This document shows, piece after piece, positions 23,568 to 30,958 of a stretch of DNA of 32,882 bases. The notes under the pieces were generated by a model that did not search any database, was not told the origin of the DNA, and saw only the letters and a list, made by a program, of their open reading frames with translations. The stretch is from Acidovorax_G sp046289925. Lineage in GTDB: Bacteria; Pseudomonadota; Gammaproteobacteria; Burkholderiales; Burkholderiaceae_C. The translations under genes were made by a program, and so were the position numbers. Positions within the stretch are counted from its first letter, which is position 1. The number at the start of each line of letters is the position of its first letter. Location of the stretch: positions 1-32,882 of the forward strand of contig JBKBUN010000014.1 of NCBI GenBank assembly GCA_046289925.1, read 5' to 3'.

Positions 23568-26171
23568 TCATACCGTCACGCCTTTGGCAGTCTCTGCGTA
23601 CTCTTCGATCTGGTCGAAGTTCATGTACTTGTAGATGCTTGCAGCGTCCTTGTTCACGATGCCCACGGCCTCGTGATACTCGGCCACAGTCGGAATGCGG
23701 CCCAGCTTGGAGCACACAGCCGCAAGTTCAGCCGAGCCCAGGAACACGTTGGTGTTCTTGCCCAGACGGTTCGGGAAGTTGCGGGTCGACGTCGACATGA
23801 CGGTAGCACCCTCCTTCACCTGCGCCTGGTTGCCCATGCACAGCGAACAGCCCGGCATTTCGGTACGCGCGCCGGCCGTGCCGAAAGTGGCGTAGTGGCC
23901 TTCCTTGATCAGCTCGTTCTGGTCCATCTTGGTCGGCGGGGCCACCCACAGCTTGACCGGAATGTCTCGCGCGCCGCCCAGCACCTTGGCCGCTGCACGG
24001 AAGTGGCCGATGTTGGTCATGCACGAGCCAATGAAAGCCTCGTCGATCTTCGTTCCCGCCACTTCAGACAGAAATTTGGCATCGTCCGGGTCGTTCGGAC
24101 AGCAGACGATGGGCTCCTTGATCTCAGCCAGGTCGATCTCGATCACGGCAGCGTACTCGGCATCCTTGTCGGCTTCGAGCAGCTCAGGCTTGGCCAGCCA
24201 GGCTTCCACGGCCTTGATGCGACGCTCCAGCGTGCGCTTGTCCTGGTAGCCGTCGGCGATCATGTTCTTCATCAGCACGATGTTGCTGGTGAGGTACTCC
24301 TTGATCGGTTCGGGGTTGAGCTTGATCGTGCAACCGGCAGCCGAGCGTTCCGCCGAGGCGTCGGATAGCTCAAAAGCCTGCTCCACCTTCAGGTCGGGCA
24401 GACCTTCGATTTCAAGAATGCGGCCCGAGAAGATGTTCTTCTTACCTTTCTTCTCCACCGTCAGCAGGCCGGCCTTGATGGCGTACAGCGGGATGGCATG
24501 CACGAGGTCGCGAAGCGTCACGCCCGGCTGCATCTGGCCCTTGAAGCGCACCAGTACCGACTCGGGCATGTCCAGCGGCATCACGCCGGTGGCCGCAGCA
24601 AAGGCCACCAGGCCAGAACCGGCCGGGAAGGAGATACCGATGGGGAAGCGGGTGTGCGAATCGCCGCCCGTGCCCACGGTGTCGGGCAGCAGTAGGCGGT
24701 TGAGCCAGCTGTGGATCACGCCGTCGCCCGGGCGCAGAGCCACGCCGCCGCGGTTACTGATGAAAGCGGGCAGCTCGCGATGCATCTTCACGTCCACTGC
24801 CTTCGGATAGGCGGCCGTGTGACAGAAGCTTTGCATCACCAGGTCGGCCGAGAAGCCCAGGCAGGCAAGGTCCTTCAGCTCGTCGCGGGTCATGGGACCG
24901 GTGGTGTCCTGGCTGCCCACGGTGGTCATCTTCGGCTCGCAGTAGGTCCCCGGACGGATGCCTTGCTGCTGGCCGTTGATCACGGGCAGACCGCAGGCGC
25001 GGCCCACCATCTTCTGGGCCAGCGTGAAGCCCTTACCAGTATCTACCGGAGCCTTGGGCAGACGGAACACCGTGGAGGCCGGCAGGCCCAGGAACTCGCG
25101 CGCTTTGCCGGTGAGCGAGCGCCCAATGATCAGGTTGATGCGCCCGCCGGCGCGTACCTCGTCGAGCAGCACCTCGCTCTTGAGCTGAAAGGTGGCCACG
25201 ACCTTGCCATCTTTCTCGATCTTGCCCTCGTAGGGGAAAATGTCGATCACATCGCCCATCTCGAGGTTGGAGACGTCCACCTCGATGGGCAAAGAGCCCG
25301 AATCTTCCTGGGTATTGAAGAAGATCGGAGCGATCTTGCCGCCCAGGGTGACGCCGCCGAAGCGCTTGTTGGGCACGAAGGGGATGTCCTCGCCAGTGGC
25401 CCAAACCACGCTGTTGGTGGCCGACTTGCGGCTCGACCCCGTGCCTACCACGTCGCCGACGTAGGCCACCAGGTGCCCCTTCTTCTTCAGGTTCTCGATG
25501 AATTGGATGGGGCCGCGCTTGCCGTCTTCCTCAGGCCGGAAGGCCGCGTCGGGGCGGGTGTTCTTGAGCATCGCCAAATAGTGCAGCGGAATGTCCGGGC
25601 GGCTCCAGGCGTCGGGCGCGGGCGACAGGTCATCAGTGTTGGTTTCACCAGGCACCTTGAAGACGGTCACCGTGATTTTGCGAGCCACCTCGGGGCGACT
25701 GGTGAACCACTCGGCATCGGCCCAGGATTGCATGACTTCGCGGGCCTTGGCGTTGCCGGCCTTGGCCTTTTCGGCCACGTCGTGGAAGGCATCGAACATC
25801 AGCAAGGTCTTCTTCAGACCCTCGGCGGCGACGCCGGCGACTTCAGCGTCGTCGAGCAGGTCGATCAGCGGCTTGACGTTGTAGCCGCCCACCATGGTGC
25901 CCAGCAGCTCGGTGGCCTTGGTCTTGGAGATCAGGCCGACGGTCACGTCTCCGTGGGCCACCGCAGCCAGAAACGACGCCTTGACCTTGGCAGCATCGTC
26001 CACACCAGGCGGCACGCGATGGGTCAGCAGGTCCAGCAGGAATGCCTCCTCGCCAGCAGGCGGGTTCTTGATCAGTTCGATCAACTCGGCGACCTGCTTG
26101 GCGTCCAGCGGCAGCGGCGGAATACCGAGGGCGGCGCGCTCGGCAGCGTGGTCACGGTAGGCTTTCAACAT
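23568..26171 (-). CDS. acnB: Aconitate hydratase B
   Basis: An 867-aa TCA-cycle enzyme that isomerises citrate to isocitrate through cis-aconitate with a 4Fe-4S cluster. The AcnB domain order is present: an N-terminal HEAT-like domain (from MLKAYRDHAAERAALG), the swivel domain, then the catalytic domains with SHTRFPIGISFPAGSGLVAF. Cluster ligands are C717 (SCMTNIGH) and C775 and C778 (PGCSLCMGNQ). Length agrees with E. coli AcnB. I chose the ATG at 26171, which has GGAGAG just upstream; the open frame extends 30 codons further without homology. It follows a secreted protein gene by 108 bases. Confidence 0.97.
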   Translation of the reverse strand: MLKAYRDHAAERAALGIPPLPLDAKQVAELIELIKNPPAGEEAFLLDLLTHRVPPGVDDAAKVKASFLAAVAHGDVTVGLISKTKATELLGTMVGGYNVKPLIDLLDDAEVAGVAAEGLKKTLLMFDAFHDVAEKAKAGNAKAREVMQSWADAEWFTSRPEVARKITVTVFKVPGETNTDDLSPAPDAWSRPDIPLHYLAMLKNTRPDAAFRPEEDGKRGPIQFIENLKKKGHLVAYVGDVVGTGSSRKSATNSVVWATGEDIPFVPNKRFGGVTLGGKIAPIFFNTQEDSGSLPIEVDVSNLEMGDVIDIFPYEGKIEKDGKVVATFQLKSEVLLDEVRAGGRINLIIGRSLTGKAREFLGLPASTVFRLPKAPVDTGKGFTLAQKMVGRACGLPVINGQQQGIRPGTYCEPKMTTVGSQDTTGPMTRDELKDLACLGFSADLVMQSFCHTAAYPKAVDVKMHRELPAFISNRGGVALRPGDGVIHSWLNRLLLPDTVGTGGDSHTRFPIGISFPAGSGLVAFAAATGVMPLDMPESVLVRFKGQMQPGVTLRDLVHAIPLYAIKAGLLTVEKKGKKNIFSGRILEIEGLPDLKVEQAFELSDASAERSAAGCTIKLNPEPIKEYLTSNIVLMKNMIADGYQDKRTLERRIKAVEAWLAKPELLEADKDAEYAAVIEIDLAEIKEPIVCCPNDPDDAKFLSEVAGTKIDEAFIGSCMTNIGHFRAAAKVLGGARDIPVKLWVAPPTKMDQNELIKEGHYATFGTAGARTEMPGCSLCMGNQAQVKEGATVMSTSTRNFPNRLGKNTNVFLGSAELAAVCSKLGRIPTVAEYHEAVGIVNKDAASIYKYMNFDQIEEYAETAKGVTV

Positions 26172-26227
26172 TGGTTCTCTCCAGTTGCGTTCTAAAGTGG
26201 GGCGTGGGTGTGAATCTGCTCCGGCAG

Positions 26228-26263
26228 GAGTGGTCTCTCGTGCAAGCCTGGCCTGTACCACTC
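26228..26263 (-). repeat. Inverted repeat in the acnB leader
   Basis: Seven-base arms (GAGTGGT and ACCACTC on the minus strand) with a 22-base loop lie between the secreted protein gene and acnB. It starts 17 bases past the upstream stop and ends 57 bases before the acnB start. No T-run follows, so it looks more like a leader or processing structure than a terminator. Confidence 0.35.
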
Positions 26264-26279
26264 ACCGCCGCGGAGGTCC

Positions 26280-26906
26280 TTACTTCGCGGCCGAAGCGGG
26301 TTCGAGTACGCTCATCGGGGGATTCTTCTTAAGGGCCTCGGCCACCAGGGTCTGCTCAGCGCTCATGCATTCGTCCGCCAGGCGCTGACCACGCTTTTGG
26401 TCCATGAGCATCGACTTGTTGGCAATCTGCAGCCACACGGCACCGCCGCGCTGATCCTCGAGGCGGATGGCCCCGGTCGTGGTCGCAACAGGGGACATGC
26501 GGTACTTGAATCCCTTGCCCTCAATGTTGAAGCGGCCAGGGACTGCAGGATCCGCGGTTACCGTCACATGTTGCCCAAGCTCGCATGCAATACGGCCGAC
26601 GTGCACACGTTCGGCAATGGCCAGCTCTTCGGGCGAGAGGGCCTCCTCTGCCGCCATGATGCCAGTGGCGACTTGGTTGGCCGCGCTCTTGAGCTGCAAA
26701 CGGCTACTCGTTTCTGTGCGGGCAGCGGGCTTGGCAGACGTTTGCTTGCCCGCATCTCTGGCGGGACTGCGGTCTGTTGCCTTGGCGTTCGAGGCACCAC
26801 TCTTGGCGGCAGCGGGCTTGGCTGATGGCTTATCGACCGATGCAGACTGGGCAGAGGCCAGCGCAGGGATCAGCACCAGGGCGGCTGCGAAAAAGATGGG
26901 TTTCAT
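26280..26906 (-). CDS. Unknown secreted protein with two conserved-looking cysteines
   Basis: A 208-aa protein of no family I can name with confidence. A classical signal peptide covers residues 1–19 (MKPIFFAAALVLIPALASA, cut before Q20). Residues 20–65 are a low-complexity Ala/Lys/Ser linker. The folded part, about 85–190, contains C108 (IACELGQ) and C180 (LADECMS) and a beta-rich stretch with GRFNIEGKGFKYRMSPV and GGAVWLQIANKSMLM. The single possible disulfide and the W-K-L-C end faintly recall MliC-type lysozyme inhibitors, which is a guess. It sits between the CoA lyase (21 bases upstream) and acnB on the same strand. Confidence 0.8.
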   Translation of the reverse strand: MKPIFFAAALVLIPALASAQSASVDKPSAKPAAAKSGASNAKATDRSPARDAGKQTSAKPAARTETSSRLQLKSAANQVATGIMAAEEALSPEELAIAERVHVGRIACELGQHVTVTADPAVPGRFNIEGKGFKYRMSPVATTTGAIRLEDQRGGAVWLQIANKSMLMDQKRGQRLADECMSAEQTLVAEALKKNPPMSVLEPASAAK

Positions 26907-26927
26907 CGAGAATCCTGCAAAGGTGGG

Positions 26928-27965
26928 TCAGGGAACCGCAACCGGATCGGTCGCGAACCAGCCCTGCACTGCGGTTGGCAGCACACGGCCCGTCTGATGG
27001 GCACGCTCCAGCACCTGCCAGAAGTACCGGTAACTGGCCCGGTCGTGAAGCGTACCACCGACATTGATGGGCGCCCATGCAGCATGGGCAGCCGCAATCA
27101 TCACCTCTGCCGCAGCAAGAACCTCATCCGACGTCGGCGCAAGCGCCTCGATGATGGGGCGGATCTGCAGAGGATGGATGCTCCACATGCGGGTGTACCC
27201 AAACTCCTGCGATGCCTTGCAAGCCGCCAGCGACAACGCCGCAGGGTCACGGAACTCGGTCACAACGCAATGCGACGGAACCTTGCCATTCGCGTGGCAT
27301 GCCGACGCAATCTCGAGCTTGGCGCGCACGACCAGTGGGTGCTGAAACTGGCCAGCCACCCCCATGGCGGACGCTGGAATAGCGCCAGCATGGGCCGATA
27401 CGAAATCCATCAACCCAAAGCTCAAGCTCTGCACACGGGGATGGGCTGCAATCGCGAACGCCCGGTGCACAGCCGATGGCGACTCGACCAAGGCGTGTAC
27501 AGGCAACTGAGACGCCCCATACCGATCCAGCGATTCACAGACACGGTCGATGTCCTCTGGACCTTCCACCTTGGGCACCATCACATGACACAACCGGGAC
27601 GCGAGTTCACCCGCAACCACGGCTATATCATCGACGAACGAAGGATGGTCGACAGCATGGACACGCACTGCCACGCGCTGACCCGGGGGCGTCTCGTGCA
27701 CCAGACGTGCCACCCGCCGGACATGGGCGGCCTCTTCGCCAACGGGCGCACCGTCTTCACAGTCCAGCGTCACATCGAACAGGCAAGCGCCGTGCTCCTC
27801 CAGCATTTCGGCCTGCAGCTGCAGGCTTTTTCGCATGCGGTCTTCCACCCCGCAATAGTGATCGCAGACTGGCAGCACGGCGGCGGCAGCTTGCGCGCCC
27901 AGCAATACCTCCCGTGGGTGCGGCACGGCACCCGACACCGGGGCGCCGGACGCGCCGGATGTCAT
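26928..27965 (-). CDS. HpcH/HpaI aldolase / CitE-like CoA-ester lyase
   Basis: A 345-aa TIM-barrel lyase of the citrate-lyase-beta/malyl-CoA lyase superfamily. DVTLDCEDGAPVG (residues 64–76) and the pair E161 (HALVESPSAVH) and D187 (FGLMDFVSAH) fit the Mg2+-binding scheme of this family; R101 in VRVHAVDH fits the substrate arginine. It probably splits a malyl-, citramalyl- or similar CoA ester into an acyl-CoA and a keto acid; no citrate lyase alpha or gamma gene is nearby. The start at 27965 has AGAGG eight bases upstream. An ATG at 27986 is an alternative with GAGG. It begins 31 bases after mdh. Confidence 0.85.
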   Translation of the reverse strand: MTSGASGAPVSGAVPHPREVLLGAQAAAAVLPVCDHYCGVEDRMRKSLQLQAEMLEEHGACLFDVTLDCEDGAPVGEEAAHVRRVARLVHETPPGQRVAVRVHAVDHPSFVDDIAVVAGELASRLCHVMVPKVEGPEDIDRVCESLDRYGASQLPVHALVESPSAVHRAFAIAAHPRVQSLSFGLMDFVSAHAGAIPASAMGVAGQFQHPLVVRAKLEIASACHANGKVPSHCVVTEFRDPAALSLAACKASQEFGYTRMWSIHPLQIRPIIEALAPTSDEVLAAAEVMIAAAHAAWAPINVGGTLHDRASYRYFWQVLERAHQTGRVLPTAVQGWFATDPVAVP

Positions 27966-27996
27966 CACCGCAACCTCTGGAGGCATCAGACAGGCC

Positions 27997-28983
27997 TCAA
28001 AGCAGGTGCTTGACGCCGTCTTGCTCACCCTGGAGTTCAGCCAGGGTCTTGTTGATGCACTCCTGCGAGAACGCATCGATCGGCAAGCCTTCCACGATCT
28101 TGTACTTGCCGCCTTCGCAGGTCACGGGATAACCAAACATCACATCCTTGGGGATGCCGTACTCACCGTTGGACGGAACGCCCATGGTGACCCACCTGCC
28201 GTTGGTGCCCAGTGCCCAGTCGCGCATATGGTCGATGGCAGCATTGGCCGCAGAAGCAGCGGACGACAGCCCGCGTGCAGCAATGATGGCGGCACCGCGC
28301 TTGCCCACCGTGGGCAGGAAGTAGTCGCGATTCCACACGTCGTCGTTGATGATGTCCTTGACCGACTTGCCGTTTACGGTGGCAAAGCGGTAGTCGGCGT
28401 ACATCGTGGGCGAGTGATTGCCCCAGACGGCCAGCTTCTCGATATCGCCGACGGCACAGCCGATCTTGCTGGCGATCTGCGAAGCGGCGCGGTTGTGGTC
28501 CAGGCGCAGCATGGCGGTGAAGTTCTCGCGCGGCAGATCGGGGGCCGACTTCATGGCGATGTAGGCGTTGGTGTTGGCGGGGTTGCCCACGACCAGTACC
28601 TTGACGTTGCGCGACGCCACCGCGTTCAAGGCCTTGCCCTGCGTCGTGAAAATCTGGGCGTTGGCAGCGAGCAGGTCGGCACGCTCCATACCGGGACCAC
28701 GGGGGCGCGCACCCACCAGCAGCGCGTACTCGGTGTCCCTGAACGCCGTCATCGGGTCGCTGTGAGCCTCGATACCCGCCAACAACGGGAACGCGCAGTC
28801 CTCGAGCTCCATGATCACGCCCTTGAGCGCGTTTTGAGCCTTTTCATCCGGAATTTCGAGCAGTTGCAGGATCACGGGCTGATCCTTGCCCAGCATTTCG
28901 CCCGAGGCGATGCGGAACAGCAGGGCGTAACCGATTTGGCCTGCGGCGCCGGTAACGGCAACACGGACGGGCTTCTTGCTCAT
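27997..28983 (-). CDS. mdh: Malate dehydrogenase (NAD)
   Basis: A 328-aa TCA-cycle enzyme that oxidises malate to oxaloacetate. The Rossmann start VTGAAGQIGYALLFRIASG, the KVLVVGNPANTNAYI block, LRLDHNRAASQIASK and the catalytic His in WGNHSPTMYADYRF are all present. It is the cytoplasmic-MDH-like type common in betaproteobacteria rather than the E. coli Mdh type. GGAG lies eight bases before the ATG. It is divergent from gntR across 194 bases and is followed on the same strand by the CoA lyase. Confidence 0.97.
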   Translation of the reverse strand: MSKKPVRVAVTGAAGQIGYALLFRIASGEMLGKDQPVILQLLEIPDEKAQNALKGVIMELEDCAFPLLAGIEAHSDPMTAFRDTEYALLVGARPRGPGMERADLLAANAQIFTTQGKALNAVASRNVKVLVVGNPANTNAYIAMKSAPDLPRENFTAMLRLDHNRAASQIASKIGCAVGDIEKLAVWGNHSPTMYADYRFATVNGKSVKDIINDDVWNRDYFLPTVGKRGAAIIAARGLSSAASAANAAIDHMRDWALGTNGRWVTMGVPSNGEYGIPKDVMFGYPVTCEGGKYKIVEGLPIDAFSQECINKTLAELQGEQDGVKHLL

Positions 28984-29077
28984 GGTGGAACTCCAGAAAG
29001 TGATGGAAAAACGCGTTGGGGAGCCGGGCGGCCAGCGCGCCTGTCATCAGAAGCGTGCGCCCTGCAAACAGCTTGCG

Positions 29078-29107
29078 AGTGTACTGCTGAAAACCCGAAT
29101 CGGTCAA
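29078..29107 (-). promoter_or_regulatory. Candidate mdh promoter
   Basis: On the minus strand TTGACC (29107–29102) and TACACT (29083–29078) are separated by 18 bases, about 95 bases before the mdh start. The palindrome of the gntR side lies just upstream of this -35 element. The match is moderate and not tested. Confidence 0.4.
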
Positions 29108-29108
29108 T

Positions 29109-29136
29109 TTGTCTTATGTCTTATATAAGATATGAT
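29109..29136 (+). promoter_or_regulatory. gntR promoter overlapping an AT-rich palindrome (candidate GntR operator)
   Basis: TTGTCT (29109–29114) and TATGAT (29131–29136) are 16 bases apart, a good sigma-70-type promoter for the plus strand. Between them lies the perfect 12-base palindrome TCTTATATAAGA (29119–29130). The left half-site is also repeated directly: GTCTTAT occurs at 29111–29117 and again at 29118–29124, followed by the inverted ATAAGAT. A repressor bound here would block gntR and could influence mdh. Binding by the adjacent regulator is inference. Confidence 0.6.
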
Positions 29137-29177
29137 CCAGACCACGGCGGGCCGCACATACCCGCTGCTCGCCCATC

Positions 29178-29966
29178 ATGTCTACACCCTCATCACCGCT
29201 CGACGCAACTGGCTCGCCTGCGCCCGGGGCGGCACTCGCGACGCCTGCATTCAGCCCGCTGTACCAGCAGATAAAGGGCTTGATCCTGCAAAGCCTGCAG
29301 CAAGGAGAGTGGCGACCCGGAGAAGCGATTCCGAGCGAAATGGATCTGGCCGCCCGGTTCAGGGTCAGCCAGGGCACCGTGCGAAAGGCCATTGACGAGC
29401 TGGCAGCTGAAAATCTAGTGGTGCGCCGCCAAGGCAAAGGCACCTTTGTCGCCACACATGCCGAACAGCATGTGCAATACCGGTTCCTCAAACTGCTGCC
29501 CGACAGCGGGGATGCGCGCGAAGAAGGCCCAGCCCAGCGCCGGGTTCTAGATTGTCGACGCGGGCGGGCGACGACAGACGTTGCACGGGCGCTGACCTTG
29601 CGCAGCGGAGATCCGATCATTCAGGCCCGCCGTATTCTGGCCTTTGCTGGCGTTCCCACCATCCTGGAAGACATCTGGTTGCCCGGCCACGCCTTCAAAG
29701 GGCTGACAGCCGAGCAGATGGCCAGCTACCAGGGCCCTACTTACGCCATGTTCGAACTGGAATACGGGGTGCGCATGGTGCGCGCCGAGGAAAAGCTGCG
29801 CGCAGTGCTGCCCGATGCCGAGCAGGCCGCGCTGCTCGAGATCACCACCTCCACACCCCTTTTGAGCGTGGAACGCATTGCCTACACCTACAACGATGTT
29901 CCGATGGAGTTACGGCGCGGGCTTTACCGGACCGATACCCACCACTACCGCAATGAATTGAGCTAA
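29178..29966 (+). CDS. GntR family regulator, HutC-type with UTRA domain
   Basis: A 262-aa transcription factor. After an Ala/Pro/Ser-rich N-terminus of about 26 residues, the winged helix covers residues 28–94 (GEAIPSEMDLAARFRVSQGT, then VRRQGKGTFVATH). The rest, from about 105, is a UTRA ligand-binding domain, with ARRILAFAGVPTILEDIWLP and the closing LRRGLYRTDTHHYRNEL. HutC-type regulators respond to small metabolites; the effector here is unknown. It lies between mdh (divergent) and sdhC (same strand, 137 bases on), next to a palindrome that suits a dimeric repressor, so control of TCA genes is a reasonable guess. Confidence 0.9.
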   Translation: MSTPSSPLDATGSPAPGAALATPAFSPLYQQIKGLILQSLQQGEWRPGEAIPSEMDLAARFRVSQGTVRKAIDELAAENLVVRRQGKGTFVATHAEQHVQYRFLKLLPDSGDAREEGPAQRRVLDCRRGRATTDVARALTLRSGDPIIQARRILAFAGVPTILEDIWLPGHAFKGLTAEQMASYQGPTYAMFELEYGVRMVRAEEKLRAVLPDAEQAALLEITTSTPLLSVERIAYTYNDVPMELRRGLYRTDTHHYRNELS

Positions 29967-30026
29967 CAGCAATCTGGCGACCTAGTGGAAACCTCGAAAA
30001 TTCCAATGACCGCAAAGCCCCGCTTG

Positions 30027-30043
30027 TTGCATTGCAATAGAAT
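30027..30043 (+). promoter_or_regulatory. Candidate sdh control element: small palindrome and TAGAAT
   Basis: The 137-base gap between gntR and sdhC holds a perfect 11-base palindrome, TTGCA-T-TGCAA (30027–30037), directly followed by TAGAAT (30038–30043), a fair -10 element 60 bases before the sdhC start. No good -35 is seen at the correct distance. The gntR operator palindrome is not repeated here. Confidence 0.3.
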
Positions 30044-30103
30044 TTTACGTTGCCCATCCCGGCTGGATTACACCGCAGTTACACTCCAAGAAAGCCCCTC
30101 GAC

Positions 30104-30538
30104 ATGACTGAACTAGCCAAAAAGCGGCCCGAGTTCCGCAATATCAATGCGTTCAAGGATCTCACCACCTACCGCCTACCTGCAGCCGGCTGGGTGTCCA
30201 TCCTGCACCGCGTCAGCGGGGTGCTTATGTTCCTGCTGCTGCCCTTCGTGATCTGGATGTTCGACACATCGGTGTCGTCCGAGATTTCGTTTGCCAAGTT
30301 CACGGCAGCGTTCAACGCAGGTCTCGGCTTTGTGCCGGGCTGGTTCTTCAAACTGGTGGCGCTGGGCCTGATTTGGGCTTACCTGCACCACTTCACGGCT
30401 GGCATTCGCCACCTGTGGATGGACATGAACCACGACGCCGTGAGCAAGGAATTTGGCAAGACCTCGGCTACGGCAACGCTGGTGATCAGTCTTGGACTGA
30501 CCGCAGCGCTGGGCGCAAAGCTCTTCGGCCTGTACTAA
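30104..30538 (+). CDS. sdhC: Succinate dehydrogenase cytochrome b556 subunit
   Basis: A 144-aa membrane anchor of succinate:quinone oxidoreductase that binds heme b and quinone together with SdhD. S32 and R36 in VSILHRVSGV match the quinone-site residues. The HHFTAGIRHLWMD segment contains the likely heme-ligand His (H95 or H96). Three transmembrane helices fit. The start at 30104 (MTELAKKRPEF) is preferred; an in-frame ATG at 30050 adds 18 non-family residues. First gene of sdhCDAB. Confidence 0.95.
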   Translation: MTELAKKRPEFRNINAFKDLTTYRLPAAGWVSILHRVSGVLMFLLLPFVIWMFDTSVSSEISFAKFTAAFNAGLGFVPGWFFKLVALGLIWAYLHHFTAGIRHLWMDMNHDAVSKEFGKTSATATLVISLGLTAALGAKLFGLY

Positions 30539-30570
30539 GCCCTCGGTCCACACTGCTTCAAGGAAACCCC

Positions 30571-30936
30571 ATGTCTGTCAACTATGGTTCCAAGCGCACC
30601 GTGGTCGGTGCTCACTACGGTTTGCGCGATTGGCTGAGCCAGCGCGTTACGGCCGTCCTGATGGCGCTGTTCACCGTAATGGTGCTCGCCCAGGTGCTTC
30701 TGACTTCCGGACCCATCGGCTACGACCGCTGGGCCAGCATCTTCTCCGCGCAGTGGATGAAGGTGCTTACGTTCTCCGTCATCGTGGGCCTTGCCTGGCA
30801 CGTCTGGGTCGGCATGCGCGACGTGTTCATGGACTACATCAAGCCCGTGGGCGTTCGCCTGGCTTTCCAGGTGTTCACCATCGTCTGGCTGGTCGGCTGC
30901 GCCGGCTGGGGCATCCAGGTTCTCTGGCGTCTCTGA
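30571..30936 (+). CDS. sdhD: Succinate dehydrogenase membrane anchor subunit
   Basis: A 121-aa membrane anchor of complex II with three helices. H77 in AWHVWVGMRDVFMDYIKP is the probable second heme ligand, and D88–Y89 match the DY pair that lines the quinone site. AAGGAA precedes the ATG. It starts 32 bases after sdhC and ends 22 bases before sdhA. Confidence 0.95.
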   Translation: MSVNYGSKRTVVGAHYGLRDWLSQRVTAVLMALFTVMVLAQVLLTSGPIGYDRWASIFSAQWMKVLTFSVIVGLAWHVWVGMRDVFMDYIKPVGVRLAFQVFTIVWLVGCAGWGIQVLWRL

Positions 30937-30958
30937 TTCCCGCGACGGAAGGTACACA

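Noticed and set aside
24711..26195. Plus-strand open frame (494 codons) opposite acnB
   Set aside because: Mirror frame of a highly conserved gene with Gly/His/Gln/Val-rich composition and no family match.
26997..28013. Plus-strand open frame opposite the CoA lyase
   Set aside because: The minus-strand frame has clear lyase motifs; this one does not and lacks a ribosome site.
28844..29107. Minus-strand frame upstream of and overlapping mdh (87 codons)
   Set aside because: It overlaps the mdh start out of frame and the mdh leader; no conserved features.
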